DNA of 27,746 bases from Nitronereus sp964503895 (GCA_964503895.1 CAZDCF010000017.1:1-27746); one strand, 5' to 3'; shown: positions 1 to 7,166, counted from the first letter of the stretch. The notes: generated by a model not told the origin, from the sequence alone. Numbers and translations: made by a program.

Positions 1-404
1 TCTAGTTGTCCAGGGGCCCATCCCGAATACCCCATGAACGTCCGAAAATTATCGAGACTGAAGGGGTTTTTCACAATTTCTTCTAGTGTGGCCATATTTC
101 CACCAAGATAAACCCCATCGAACACATGATGCGTATTTTCTGGTTCTTCCGGGGTCTGATATAAAATCAGGAGATGATTACGCTGAACAGGGCCACCCGA
201 AAATACCATGTGTTTCTGGCCCTCCAGTATTGGGACTTGAGAGAGGACTTCAGTGATATTTATTTTTGTAGGGCGGTTCACTACCACTCCTAGAGCTCCT
301 TCTTCCCCATGTTCACAAAGAAGAATCACCGTTTGTCGAAAATGGGGGTCGCGGAGACTAGGCGTAGCGACAAGAAAAATACCTTTTTCAAGGGTGGTGT
401 TCAT
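1..404 (-). CDS. yqgE: YqgE/AlgH family protein (UPF0301), 3' end cut by window edge
   Basis: Translating the minus strand from ATG at 404 gives 134 codons that run off the window start. The family (about 185 residues, DUF179) has no settled biochemical function; AlgH was named for an effect on alginate regulation in Pseudomonas. Recognisable family features are an opening of the type LEKGIFLVATPSLRDPHF, the block GALGVVVNRPT, a FSGGPVQ turn, and MGYSGWAPGQL at the very edge of the window. The protein has no signal peptide and should be cytoplasmic. About 50 C-terminal residues are missing only because the window ends. The start is supported by the family N-terminus and by a GAGGA stretch upstream. 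It lies 133 bases downstream of the YggX-like gene on the same strand, so the two may be cotranscribed. Confidence 0.9.
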   Translation of the reverse strand, partial: MNTTLEKGIFLVATPSLRDPHFRQTVILLCEHGEEGALGVVVNRPTKINITEVLSQVPILEGQKHMVFSGGPVQRNHLLILYQTPEEPENTHHVFDGVYLGGNMATLEEIVKNPFSLDNFRTFMGYSGWAPGQL

Positions 405-537
405 GAGTTTAAATCCTCGATACTACGACGCATCTGATGTCCGCTTTTGTTGTTTTAGAGAAGAAAACTGATCAGTTTTTTAAAAGGGGCGTCAGGAAAA
501 TCTTAACTTTTTGAGGTTGTGTTCTTTCTCTTACTTC

Positions 538-810
538 TTAGGTTCGATAATCTTTAAATTCTACCTCTGCATCGGGTAACTTAAAAAATGCCCGCATTTG
601 TTTCTTTAAGGCCGCCCGTCCGTTTTCATCTCCGAGGTTGAGTTGGTATTCGTTGATGACCATGGTCTTGACTCCCCCCGGTTTATTCCATTCGTTCCAA
701 CAAATTCCGCAGACATTACTCTTTAATTCTTCCTCCAATTTTCCCATAAACAAATCCTCTGTCATCATCTCGGCAGTTTGCTCGCACTTCAAACATTGAA
801 TCTCGGGCAT
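538..810 (-). CDS. YggX-like Fe(2+)-trafficking protein with two added CxxC pairs
   Basis: The product has 90 residues. Its second half matches the YggX/oxidative-damage-protection family: W-x-x-W, then TMVINEYQLNLGDENGR and a KKQMRAFF helix, the usual YggX layout. In that family the proteins help protect or repair Fe-S clusters and lower labile iron damage. This one differs in carrying CLKC (C6, C9) and CGIC (C34, C37), four cysteines spaced like a zinc-ribbon or metal-binding site, where typical YggX has a single N-terminal cysteine. The start is well supported by a GGAGG ribosome site 7-9 bases upstream of ATG. The family call is from the C-terminal half; metal binding by the cysteines is inferred. 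It precedes yqgE on the minus strand. Confidence 0.8.
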   Translation of the reverse strand: MPEIQCLKCEQTAEMMTEDLFMGKLEEELKSNVCGICWNEWNKPGGVKTMVINEYQLNLGDENGRAALKKQMRAFFKLPDAEVEFKDYRT

Positions 811-928
811 ATCCAGCCTCCTTTTCTCAACTCTCTAAAATTCTAACACAATATAGGTACTATATTTATTGATAACTGCCAAATCATATCATGAGAAAAG
901 AAACTCTGAAAAGCGCAGGAGGGATTTA

Positions 929-957
929 TTGACGCGTCTAAGGGATCATGCTAGAAA
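929..957 (+). promoter_or_regulatory. Probable sigma70 promoter of tRNA-Leu
   Basis: TTGACG at 929-934 and TAGAAA at 952-957 are separated by 17 bases. The predicted start near 964 lies about 13 bases before the mature tRNA end. The -35 box is one mismatch from consensus; the -10 box is weaker. Confidence 0.5.
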
Positions 958-976
958 CGGCCAGTGTTAAGTTCAT

Positions 977-1063
977 GCCCGGATGGCGGAACTGGCAGAC
1001 GCGCCGGACTCAAAATCCGGTTCTCGCAAGAGAGTCCGAGTTCGACCCTCGGTCCGGGCACCA
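977..1063 (+). tRNA. tRNA-Leu (anticodon CAA)
   Basis: The acceptor stem is GCCCGGA (977-983) with TCCGGGC (1053-1059), followed by discriminator A and an encoded CCA (1061-1063). The anticodon stem CCGGA/TCCGG encloses the loop CTCAAAA, so the anticodon is CAA and it reads UUG. The long variable arm (around TCTCGCAAGAGA) is typical of class II leucine tRNAs, and the T arm contains GTTCGACCC. The gene is complete here, but its 3' 48 bases and 7 further bases are repeated after the assembly gap. Confidence 0.95.
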
Positions 1064-1070
1064 TTTTTCC

Positions 1071-1170
1071 NNNNNNNNNNNNNNNNNNNNNNNNNNNNNN
1101 NNNNNNNNNNNNNNNNNNNNNNNNNNNNNNNNNNNNNNNNNNNNNNNNNNNNNNNNNNNNNNNNNNNNNN
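1071..1170. other. Assembly gap of 100 Ns
   Basis: Exactly 100 undetermined bases, the conventional placeholder for a scaffold gap of unknown size. Any reading frame crossing it is meaningless. Confidence 0.99.
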
Positions 1171-1218
1171 TCCGGTTCTCGCAAGAGAGTCCGAGTTCGA
1201 CCCTCGGTCCGGGCACCA
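1171..1218 (+). tRNA. 3' fragment of tRNA-Leu repeated after the gap
   Basis: The 3' strand of the anticodon stem, the variable arm, T arm, acceptor 3' strand and CCA are present and identical to the copy before the gap; the 5' half is absent or hidden in the Ns. It is either the same gene shown twice by the scaffold join or the 3' half of a second tandem tRNA-Leu. T-rich sequence follows at about 1213-1236 and could end transcription. Confidence 0.6.
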
Positions 1219-1386
1219 TTTTTCCGCGTTTTTTCAATGGATTGTCAGCCCCGAGATTAGATGAAATAGATAGGCCTGATCCAAAGGAAAGCCCCATTTA
1301 TAAACGTAAAATAAGGGAAAAGGAGAGAAAGTAGGGATTTCAAGGCCCGAGAATTTATGAAGGGCTATTTTACAAGGAAAATTCCC

Positions 1387-1415
1387 TTGACAGCGCTTAA
1401 ACAGATCACTATAGT
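1387..1415 (+). promoter_or_regulatory. Near-consensus sigma70 promoter of the exported protein gene
   Basis: TTGACA at 1387-1392 is a perfect -35 box. TATAGT at 1410-1415 is one mismatch from the -10 consensus, and the spacer is 17 bases. The start should be near 1422, giving a leader of about 90 bases. The leader contains a short AT-rich inverted repeat, TATTAAT (1464-1470) with ATTAATA (1479-1485). Confidence 0.75.
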
Positions 1416-1510
1416 TACCAACCCTGGGACTGAAAATGTTTCCTAAACTGGTGATTATTTCGGTATTAATCTTTGATTATTAATATTTACACTTCCTAAG
1501 GAGGAGCCAC

Positions 1511-2275
1511 ATGCGGAAGTTAAGTTACTTTGCAGCAGCTATCATTCTTGCAGGCTCGGTGAGTGTTGCGGTGGCGCAGGAACGTGCGCCTCAGCATGTA
1601 GGGTATGGGACCGGAGTTGGCGAGTCCCAAGGTGTGGGCGATAGGTCTCGGGTTATGGATGCTGGTGACATGGGACGGTACATCGACAACTTTCTGGAAA
1701 CCTCAACTATTCAGGGGGTCGTTACTGCGGTTAATAACGCAATGGGACACATTCTAATCGATATGGGGGGGAGTTCTCACGATGAACGGCAAACGCTTCG
1801 TGGGGGTCTCAATCTACAAACTCTCTATTTTGATGATGAAACGAACATGGAGAATGTGGGCGCCGTGAATTCTGGCGATTTTGTCGCCGTTGCAGTCGAG
1901 GATGAAACCTCCAGAGCGAAGCCTTTTGGCACGGGCCGCAAGATGGTGCGGACAATTTACGTGCTTGACGGCAGCCAAGTGTTGGGTGGTGCCGATAACG
2001 AGGATTTCGGTGGTGGATTGGGGCAACGTCCTAACCCAACAAAGTATCGTGGGATTCATACTCCAACGGCCGGTTACACGGGCGTCCCTGAGGGCGGTCT
2101 CCAAGAAGGTTCTGTGAATAGCGGCATTACTTCAAGCATTGGTAAAATTACCGGTGCGGCCCCTTGCTGGCAGTGTGCTCCTCAACCAGATACCGTCAAT
2201 GCTAGAGTGAGTAAGACCATAGCCACTGACTATGGTGATGATCGTAAGAACCATGACAAAGGTACGATTCAGTAA
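1511..2275 (+). CDS. Exported protein of unknown function with C-terminal CxxC
   Basis: The product has 254 residues and I do not recognise the family. Residues 1-22 form a signal peptide: charged MRK, a hydrophobic core, and a probable cleavage after AVA before Q23. The mature protein is therefore periplasmic or outside. The middle (about 65-155) alternates short hydrophobic strands with charged turns and could be a small beta barrel; the later part is Gly/Thr/Pro-rich and probably flexible. C219 and C222 in PCWQC are the only cysteines and could form a disulfide or bind metal or heme-like ligands, though a CxxCH heme motif is absent (CAP follows). The start is fixed by AAGGAGG at 1498-1504. 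A strong promoter lies upstream and a strong terminator downstream, so it is a single-gene unit that may be abundantly expressed. Confidence 0.8.
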   Translation: MRKLSYFAAAIILAGSVSVAVAQERAPQHVGYGTGVGESQGVGDRSRVMDAGDMGRYIDNFLETSTIQGVVTAVNNAMGHILIDMGGSSHDERQTLRGGLNLQTLYFDDETNMENVGAVNSGDFVAVAVEDETSRAKPFGTGRKMVRTIYVLDGSQVLGGADNEDFGGGLGQRPNPTKYRGIHTPTAGYTGVPEGGLQEGSVNSGITSSIGKITGAAPCWQCAPQPDTVNARVSKTIATDYGDDRKNHDKGTIQ

Positions 2276-2305
2276 TTAGTTTGAATTCGTAGATTTTTTC
2301 GCTTG

Positions 2306-2346
2306 AAAGAGCGTGTCGGCATTTATGTTGACACGCTCTTTTTTTT
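2306..2346 (+). terminator. Rho-independent terminator
   Basis: AAAGAGCGTGTC (2306-2317) pairs perfectly with its complement at 2330-2341 around a 12-base loop, and a run of eight Ts starts at 2339. It ends the exported-protein gene. Confidence 0.92.
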
Positions 2347-2386
2347 CTTTTTTCGCAAAGACACTCTCAATGCCCTAAGAATTTAT

Positions 2387-2402
2387 TTTTGCAAGTGCAA
2401 AA
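2387..2402 (+). promoter_or_regulatory. 16-bp palindrome overlapping the ribosome site of the TusA-like gene
   Basis: TTTTGCA (2387-2393), AG, TGCAAAA (2396-2402) is a perfect palindrome. Its right arm runs into the AAGGA at 2401-2405 that serves the start codon at 2415. It could be an operator for a dimeric regulator or a small RNA hairpin; neither is shown. Confidence 0.4.
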
Positions 2403-2414
2403 GGAATCTCAGGC

Positions 2415-2660
2415 ATGAATGAAAAAATTACGGCCCAAAATGAGTTAGATCTGCGGGGCGTAATTTGTCCGTATAATTTTGTCAAAACAAAATTAAAATT
2501 GGATGCCATGCAATCAGGAGAAGTCTTGGCTGTTATTCTAGATGATGGGGAACCGATTAGAAATGTTCCCCAAAGCGTGGAAAATGAAGGGCATACTATT
2601 CTGAATCAGGAGCCTCTGGGCATTAGTCATCGGGTATTAATTCAGAAGGGGGGAGAGTAG
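2415..2660 (+). CDS. TusA-family sulfur carrier/sulfurtransferase protein
   Basis: The product has 81 residues, the usual TusA/SirA length. The family passes persulfide sulfur between proteins by one cysteine near the N-terminus. Here the opening LDLRGVICPYN supplies that cysteine as C18. The usual CPxP is CPYN, so the second proline is replaced by asparagine, followed by FVKTKLKL; this resembles a TusA-like subgroup outside the tRNA thiolation branch. The later LDDGEPIRNVPQSV and EGH segments match the family. It is cytoplasmic. The start is ATG with AAGGA about 9 bases upstream. Its last 38 bases overlap the 3' end of rsmI on the other strand. No sulfur-oxidation or tRNA-thiolation genes are beside it, so its partner is unknown. 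Confidence 0.85.
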   Translation: MNEKITAQNELDLRGVICPYNFVKTKLKLDAMQSGEVLAVILDDGEPIRNVPQSVENEGHTILNQEPLGISHRVLIQKGGE

Positions 2661-3366
2661 TAGCCATATTTTTCTTTGGCTGTTTTTTAGGTTTCGGCCT
2701 GCCAGCAATCACCAACGTTATTTCGCCGCGTAAACTTTCAGAATTGCATCTTGTTAGAATTTCCGCGGCGCTACCTCTGATAATTTCCTCGTAGGTTTTA
2801 GTTAATTCCCGCGCGATAGCCAATTTACGATTACCAAAAATTTCTTGGATCTCGGACAAGGTGACTTTGATTCGATGAGGGGTCTCGAATAAAATGATGG
2901 TTCGTGATTCCTGGGCCAAGGCTTCTAATATTCGAATACGAGCAGTGGATTTTCTCGGCAGGAATCCTTCATAACGAAACGCGTCAGTGGGTAGGCCCGA
3001 GGCTGCGAGGGCAGTGAGAATCGCTGAAGGTCCAGGAATGGGAACAACCCGAATATCTTCTTTAATGGCTCGGGTTAAGAGATAATATCCGGGATCAGAA
3101 ATTAGAGGGGTTCCTGCGTCAGACACTAAGGCAATGGAATGTCCTTCTTTGAGCTTCTCCAGCAGAACAGAGGTCTTTTCTTCTTTGTTGAAGTCGTGAT
3201 AGCTCGTCAATGCTGTTAAAATTCCATAATAGCTGCAGAGTTTTTGCGTGTGCCTTGTATCTTCGGCAGCGATAATATGGACCTCCTGAAGAATTCGGTG
3301 TGCTCGGTAGGTAATGTCCTCCAAGTTCCCGATTGGAGTACTTACAATGTAAAGTGTGCCGATCAT
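2623..3366 (-). CDS. rsmI: 16S rRNA (cytidine(1402)-2'-O)-methyltransferase RsmI
   Basis: The product has 247 residues and uses S-adenosylmethionine to methylate the 2'-OH of C1402 in the ribosomal P site. It belongs to the tetrapyrrole-methylase fold. Family marks are the start LYIVSTPIGNLEDIT, AEDTR (residues 34-38), SDAGTPLISDPG (82-93), PGPSA around 116, and a GEITLVI strand near the end. It is shorter than the E. coli protein (about 286), lacking the small C-terminal region, and ends in a Lys/Pro-rich tail. ATG at 3366 gives the exact family N-terminus; no strong ribosome site precedes it. It is transcribed divergently from the heme operon across a 583-base gap and converges on the TusA-like gene. 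Confidence 0.93.
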   Translation of the reverse strand: MIGTLYIVSTPIGNLEDITYRAHRILQEVHIIAAEDTRHTQKLCSYYGILTALTSYHDFNKEEKTSVLLEKLKEGHSIALVSDAGTPLISDPGYYLLTRAIKEDIRVVPIPGPSAILTALAASGLPTDAFRYEGFLPRKSTARIRILEALAQESRTIILFETPHRIKVTLSEIQEIFGNRKLAIARELTKTYEEIIRGSAAEILTRCNSESLRGEITLVIAGRPKPKKQPKKNMATTLPPSELIPDD

Positions 3367-3596
3367 TTATTCTCAATTATTGGGAAAGTTCAGTTTTGTA
3401 AAAAGATAGATAGATGTATGAATTCCATCTAGAATAAAAATTTTATCTGTTTTAAACCAGTAAGAATTGCCAATGAAAAAGATATTTATGAATGCTGTGT
3501 GGGAAAGCATGAGTCCCTTTAAGTGAACATAACCTAACTTCGGAGGAAAGACCAGGTCATGTTTTAGGATCGGGTGCCACTTATTAGCGGCTGAGG

Positions 3597-3742
3597 GTGT
3601 TGGAATTTGTTGAGCAATTTCCCAAACTTCACCTAGTCAGGGAGTAAGGGCTATGTTTGTATATGTTGGCGTCTATTCCCTGACAGATTTGGGGTACAGG
3701 CCGTGGGGTTTCTGATGGTGAAAACATGTCAGGTTCCAACGC
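3597..3742. ncRNA. Candidate structured RNA or cis-regulatory element (nested inverted repeats)
   Basis: Three nested stems can be drawn by eye. The inner one is GTCAGGGAGTA (3636-3646) with TATTCCCTGAC (3674-3684), 10 of 11 pairs. The middle one is CCCAAA (3621-3626) with TTTGGG (3688-3693). The outer one is 3597-3605 with 3734-3742, nine pairs with one wobble (GTTGGAA with TTCCAAC at its core). This gives a long rod with asymmetric internal loops. It matches no RNA family I can name, and the strand is undecided because the pairing is nearly symmetric. No clear promoter or U-run terminator borders it, so it may be unprocessed leader, a small RNA, or chance. Confidence 0.35.
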
Positions 3743-3876
3743 GTAACTTTCAATGATTTGTGAAGAATAAAGGAGGTAAGGTTTCTGGGCTCTTCCAATG
3801 AATCGAAGACTTACAGTTTATTTAATTTTGGCCAAAGAGCGCCCTAATCTACCTTCTTTCGCTCCGTGTGATTTCC

Positions 3877-3905
3877 TTGACCTCCTCAAAAGGCATATCT
3901 ATACT
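3877..3905 (+). promoter_or_regulatory. Sigma70 promoter of the heme biosynthesis operon
   Basis: TTGACC (3877-3882) and TATACT (3900-3905) are separated by 17 bases; each is one mismatch from consensus. The start near 3912 would give a leader of about 38 bases before the ATG at 3950. Confidence 0.7.
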
Positions 3906-3949
3906 CTAAAACAGGGTTTTTAGTCATTTTTTCAAAGGCATAGGAAACC

Positions 3950-4756
3950 ATGACTGTTCTTTTTTTTCAACTTACCTTGGGGTTATATTTTTTCGGGACG
4001 ATCCTGTTCCTAGCGTGTTTGGTCCAACGCTCTGAAACCCTTTCAAAAGTTGCTATGGGGTTGGCGGGGGTGGGGTTTTTTACGCATACCGTCGCTTTGG
4101 CCTTACAAGTGTTGTCCGGAGATGAACTGAGATGGATAACGTTTCATAAAGCCATGTCATTTTTTTCCTGGTCCCTGGTATTGGTGTTTCTTGGGGCCGC
4201 CTTCCGTCCGCACTTGCAAGTTCTTGGGTCCTTTATCCTTCCCTTGGCTTTTCTTTCCTTGGTGTCAACGGCAATTCTTCCTGCGGAAACTCCTGTCTTG
4301 CATCCTATGTTTCAGGCAGTTTGGGTTCATGTCACGTTGAGCATGTTGGGAACGGTTGGCTTTGCTGTGGCCTTTGTCGCCGGGTTGATGTATTTGATGC
4401 AGGAACGATTGCTTAAGTCCAAGCAATTTAATGTCTTATCTTTCAAACTCCCACCTTTAGATTTTTTAGATATGCTGAATCAGCGGTCTATTTTACTTGG
4501 GTTTCCCTTTTTAACTCTTGGCATATTGACCGGAGCCATATCCGCTCAAATTACCTTAGGTGCCTATTTGAGCTGGAATTCTGAACAAGTTTGGGCATTG
4601 ATCACCTGGGTGTTTTATTTAATCGTGTTACTGGGCCGAGTGACTGTAGGGTGGCGGGCCAAAAAAGCTGCTTACTTAACCATCGTCGGGTTTGTGGGTG
4701 TGCTCCTGACCTTTCTTGGCGTGATTATGAAAAGTAGTGGGGCCTCAGTTAGCTGA
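3950..4756 (+). CDS. HemX/CcsA-like integral membrane protein (cytochrome c assembly family)
   Basis: The product has 268 residues with about eight hydrophobic segments, matching the cytochrome c assembly superfamily (CcsA, CcmC, HemX). In Bacillus the hemX gene sits next to hemA and its product affects HemA levels; CcsA-type proteins instead carry heme for cytochrome c maturation. The tryptophan-rich WWD heme motif of true CcsA is not evident. Histidines in ITFHKAMSFFSW (residue about 66) and in AVWVHVTLSM (about 127) lie at places where the family has heme-facing histidines. With its size and position directly before hemA, HemX-like is the better label. Its stop overlaps the hemA start by one base (TGATG), indicating translational coupling. 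Start: ATG at 3950 with AGGA just upstream. Confidence 0.85.
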   Translation: MTVLFFQLTLGLYFFGTILFLACLVQRSETLSKVAMGLAGVGFFTHTVALALQVLSGDELRWITFHKAMSFFSWSLVLVFLGAAFRPHLQVLGSFILPLAFLSLVSTAILPAETPVLHPMFQAVWVHVTLSMLGTVGFAVAFVAGLMYLMQERLLKSKQFNVLSFKLPPLDFLDMLNQRSILLGFPFLTLGILTGAISAQITLGAYLSWNSEQVWALITWVFYLIVLLGRVTVGWRAKKAAYLTIVGFVGVLLTFLGVIMKSSGASVS

Positions 4757-6159
4757 TGAATATTATTACCGTCGGATTATCTCACAAAACTGCACCTGTG
4801 GAACTTCGAGAGCTATTGGCTGTGCCTGATAGTCGGATAGGGGAGGCCTTAAAGCGATTGATGACCTATTCTAGCATCAAAGAAGGGATGTTGCTCCAAA
4901 CCTGCAATCGGGTGGAAGTGTATGCGGTGGTTGATCAAGTCGAACCAGGCTTTTCCTCAGTGCAAGAGTTTCTTGTTGATTCGCATCTTTCGCTTTCAGC
5001 AGAACAACTCCTACCTCATTTGTATTGGCATTCTGGGGATCGGACGATTTCTCACTTGTTTCGTGTGGCTTCCAGTTTAGACTCTATGGTCGTGGGGGAG
5101 CCGCAAATTTTAGGGCAAGTGAAAAATGCTTTTTGTTCAGCGCTTACTCATAATGCCAGCGGGGTTATCTTAAACAAACTTGTAAAAAAAGCCATTTCTG
5201 TAGCCAAACGCGTACGGAGTGAGACGCGCATTGCCGAAAATGCTGTTTCCGTGAGTTATGCAGCAGTAGAATTAGCTAAAAAAGTATTTGGCAATTTATC
5301 TGCACGGACCGTAATGTTGGTGGGAGCAGGAGAGATGGCAAAACTTGCGGCTCAGCATCTTGTCAATCATGGAGTCCGCCAGGTGTTGCTAACCACGCGG
5401 GATTCTTTTCGTGCTCGTGCTGTAGCCAATCGCTTTAAAGGTTCCCCTGTTCTATTTGAAGAATTTCGGAACGAAATGGCGAAGGCAGATATTGTTATTT
5501 GCTCGACTGGGGCTTCGCATTATTTGATTAGCGCCGACGATGTGCAACGAGCAGTTCGTGAACGGATGAATCGCCCTATGTTTCTAATTGATGTGTCAGT
5601 TCCCCGTAATATCGATCCAGTCGTACGTGATGTGGATAATGCGTTTCTTTTTGATATTGATGATTTGGAGATGCACGTTGAGCAAAATCGAGAAGAACGG
5701 CGAGCCGAATCCGTTAAGGCGGAAGCTATCGCGAAAGAAGAAGTCGTAACCATTCAGAAATGGCTGCAGGGTTTGGTTGTGACTCCAACCATTGTTGCGC
5801 TGAGAAGACGGGCTGAGGAGATTAAACAGGCTGAACTGGCCAGGATCATGAATCGGCTGAATGCGCTATCGGATCAAGATCGTGAAGCCGTGGAGGGTTT
5901 AGCAACGAGCATCGTGAATAAACTAATCCATGGGTCCTTGGTGACTTTGAAGTCCACCGCTCAATCATCAAATGGTCCTATTTATATCGATGCCGCTCGG
6001 CGTTTCTATGACTTGGAATCAGGCGATCAATTGACTGAGGGGGAAGATCCAGACGATACCTCGGTGAGATCAGAGACAGAGCCTTTAGACCAAGAAGGTA
6101 GAATACATCAACTCGGAACGAAAGAGGGATCAAAATTCTCTCAGGGCTCTAATCGATAA
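4756..6159 (+). CDS. hemA: Glutamyl-tRNA reductase
   Basis: The product has 467 residues. It reduces glutamyl-tRNA to glutamate-1-semialdehyde with NADPH, the committed step of the C5 route to tetrapyrroles. The catalytic domain has GLSHKTAPVELRE (7-19) and the nucleophile C50 in QTCNRVEVY. SLDSMVVGEPQILGQVK is the tRNA/substrate region. The NADPH domain has VGAGEMAKLAA (around 195-205) and DIVICSTGA. A long helix and dimerisation domain follow. The last 50 or so residues, rich in Glu, Asp and Ser, extend past the usual end and look disordered. It starts inside the stop codon of the HemX-like gene and has no ribosome site of its own, so it depends on coupling. A hemL (aminotransferase) gene is not in this window. 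Confidence 0.97.
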   Translation: MNIITVGLSHKTAPVELRELLAVPDSRIGEALKRLMTYSSIKEGMLLQTCNRVEVYAVVDQVEPGFSSVQEFLVDSHLSLSAEQLLPHLYWHSGDRTISHLFRVASSLDSMVVGEPQILGQVKNAFCSALTHNASGVILNKLVKKAISVAKRVRSETRIAENAVSVSYAAVELAKKVFGNLSARTVMLVGAGEMAKLAAQHLVNHGVRQVLLTTRDSFRARAVANRFKGSPVLFEEFRNEMAKADIVICSTGASHYLISADDVQRAVRERMNRPMFLIDVSVPRNIDPVVRDVDNAFLFDIDDLEMHVEQNREERRAESVKAEAIAKEEVVTIQKWLQGLVVTPTIVALRRRAEEIKQAELARIMNRLNALSDQDREAVEGLATSIVNKLIHGSLVTLKSTAQSSNGPIYIDAARRFYDLESGDQLTEGEDPDDTSVRSETEPLDQEGRIHQLGTKEGSKFSQGSNR

Positions 6160-6206
6160 AAATGAAGAATATGAAATAATCTGGTGGTTCAATATGGGGA
6201 GACAAG

Positions 6207-7154
6207 GTGGGTTCAGAAAAAGAAGGTCGGACGTCGTTAGTTATTGGGACGCGTGGCAGTCAACTGGCAATTTGGCAGGCAAAATGGGTGCAAACTCAAC
6301 TTCAAGAGCTTGCACCACATCTTTCGATTCGGCTTGAGCGCATACAAACCAGTGGGGATAAGATTTTGGATGTTCCCTTAGCTAAGATTGGAGGTAAAGC
6401 GCTTTTTGTCAAAGAGATTGAAGAGGCTTTGCTCAGGGAGGATATCGATCTCGCTGTTCATAGCATGAAAGATGTACCCTCAGTTCTCCCTGAGGGATTA
6501 GTCATCCATTGTGTGCCTCAACGTGAGGATTCTCGTGATGCATTGTTAAGTCGGGATGGTTTATTGTTTCGAGATCTTCCGGTGTTAGCAAAAGTTGGAA
6601 CTAGTAGCCTTCGTCGTCAAGCTCAGTTCCTTGCCCAAAGACCGGACTTTACTATCAAAATGTTGCGTGGCAATCTTGACACAAGGGTGCGAAAACTTCG
6701 GGAAGGTCAGTTTGATGCCATAGTTCTTGCTGCTTCAGGATTGAAACGATTAGGGTGGGATGATCAAATTTCTGAATGCTTGCCTACAGAGGTCAGTTTG
6801 CCGGCTGTGGGCCAGGGAGCCTTGGGTATTGAAGGTCGGGAAGAGGATACTTTTATCCAAAATCTGTTAGCTCCCCTCAATGATCCAGTCTCATGTTCCG
6901 CGGTTTCCGCGGAACGTGCTTTTTTGGCGCGACTTGAAGGTGGCTGCCAAGTTCCTATTGCGGGCCATGCGATAGTCCATGGGCCGGAGTTGACTCTCAA
7001 TGGACTCGTGGCCAGTATCGATGGTAAGCAGATTATTCGCGATGAGATTCGCGGTTCGGTGGATCAAGCAGAATCTTTGGGTGTGGCCCTAGCCGAACGT
7101 CTTTTGGGTGCTGGAGGGGATAAAATTTTACAAGATATTTATGGTCGTGCCTAA
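6207..7154 (+). CDS. hemC: Hydroxymethylbilane synthase (porphobilinogen deaminase)
   Basis: The product has 315 residues. It joins four porphobilinogen molecules into hydroxymethylbilane using a covalently held dipyrromethane cofactor. The cofactor cysteine is C247 in LEGGCQVPIAGHA. VHSMKDVP carries the catalytic K88 and D89, and SSLRRQAQ (133-140) and RGNLDTRVRKL supply the arginines that bind substrate carboxylates. The start is GTG at 6207 with GGGGAG about 5 bases upstream; the nearby ATG at 6194 is in another frame. The gene is 47 bases after hemA and 12 bases before the next gene, in one operon. Confidence 0.97.
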   Translation: MGSEKEGRTSLVIGTRGSQLAIWQAKWVQTQLQELAPHLSIRLERIQTSGDKILDVPLAKIGGKALFVKEIEEALLREDIDLAVHSMKDVPSVLPEGLVIHCVPQREDSRDALLSRDGLLFRDLPVLAKVGTSSLRRQAQFLAQRPDFTIKMLRGNLDTRVRKLREGQFDAIVLAASGLKRLGWDDQISECLPTEVSLPAVGQGALGIEGREEDTFIQNLLAPLNDPVSCSAVSAERAFLARLEGGCQVPIAGHAIVHGPELTLNGLVASIDGKQIIRDEIRGSVDQAESLGVALAERLLGAGGDKILQDIYGRA

Positions 7155-7166
7155 ATTAGGTTTTGA

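Larger units (their letters stand above)
1016..1225 (+). repeat. Exact 55-base direct repeat flanking the N gap
   Basis: Bases 1016-1070, ending at the gap, are identical to 1171-1225, starting at the gap. The repeat covers the 3' part of tRNA-Leu plus seven bases. An overlap of exactly 55 bases is what contig ends sharing one assembly k-mer of 55 would show, so this is more likely a scaffolding artefact than a real duplication. Confidence 0.85.
3367..3949. other. 583-base intergenic region between rsmI and the heme operon
   Basis: No protein-coding gene is supported here. It contains the nested inverted repeats at 3597-3742 and the promoter at 3877-3905. A good ribosome-site-like AGGAGG at 3771-3776 has no start codon at a usable distance; the next ATG (3798, 41 codons) is 21 bases away. 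The region must also hold the rsmI promoter. A weak candidate is TTTACA followed 15 bases later by AATAAT, read on the minus strand just upstream of rsmI. Confidence 0.6.

Noticed and set aside
948..1334. Several open frames crossing tRNA-Leu and the N gap on both strands
   Set aside because: They exist only because Ns translate as unknown residues; they overlap a tRNA and have no family resemblance.
3771..3923. Possible 41-codon leader peptide (ATG 3798) after a good AGGAGG
   Set aside because: The ribosome site is 21 bases from the ATG and the frame overlaps the heme operon promoter; no recognisable sequence.
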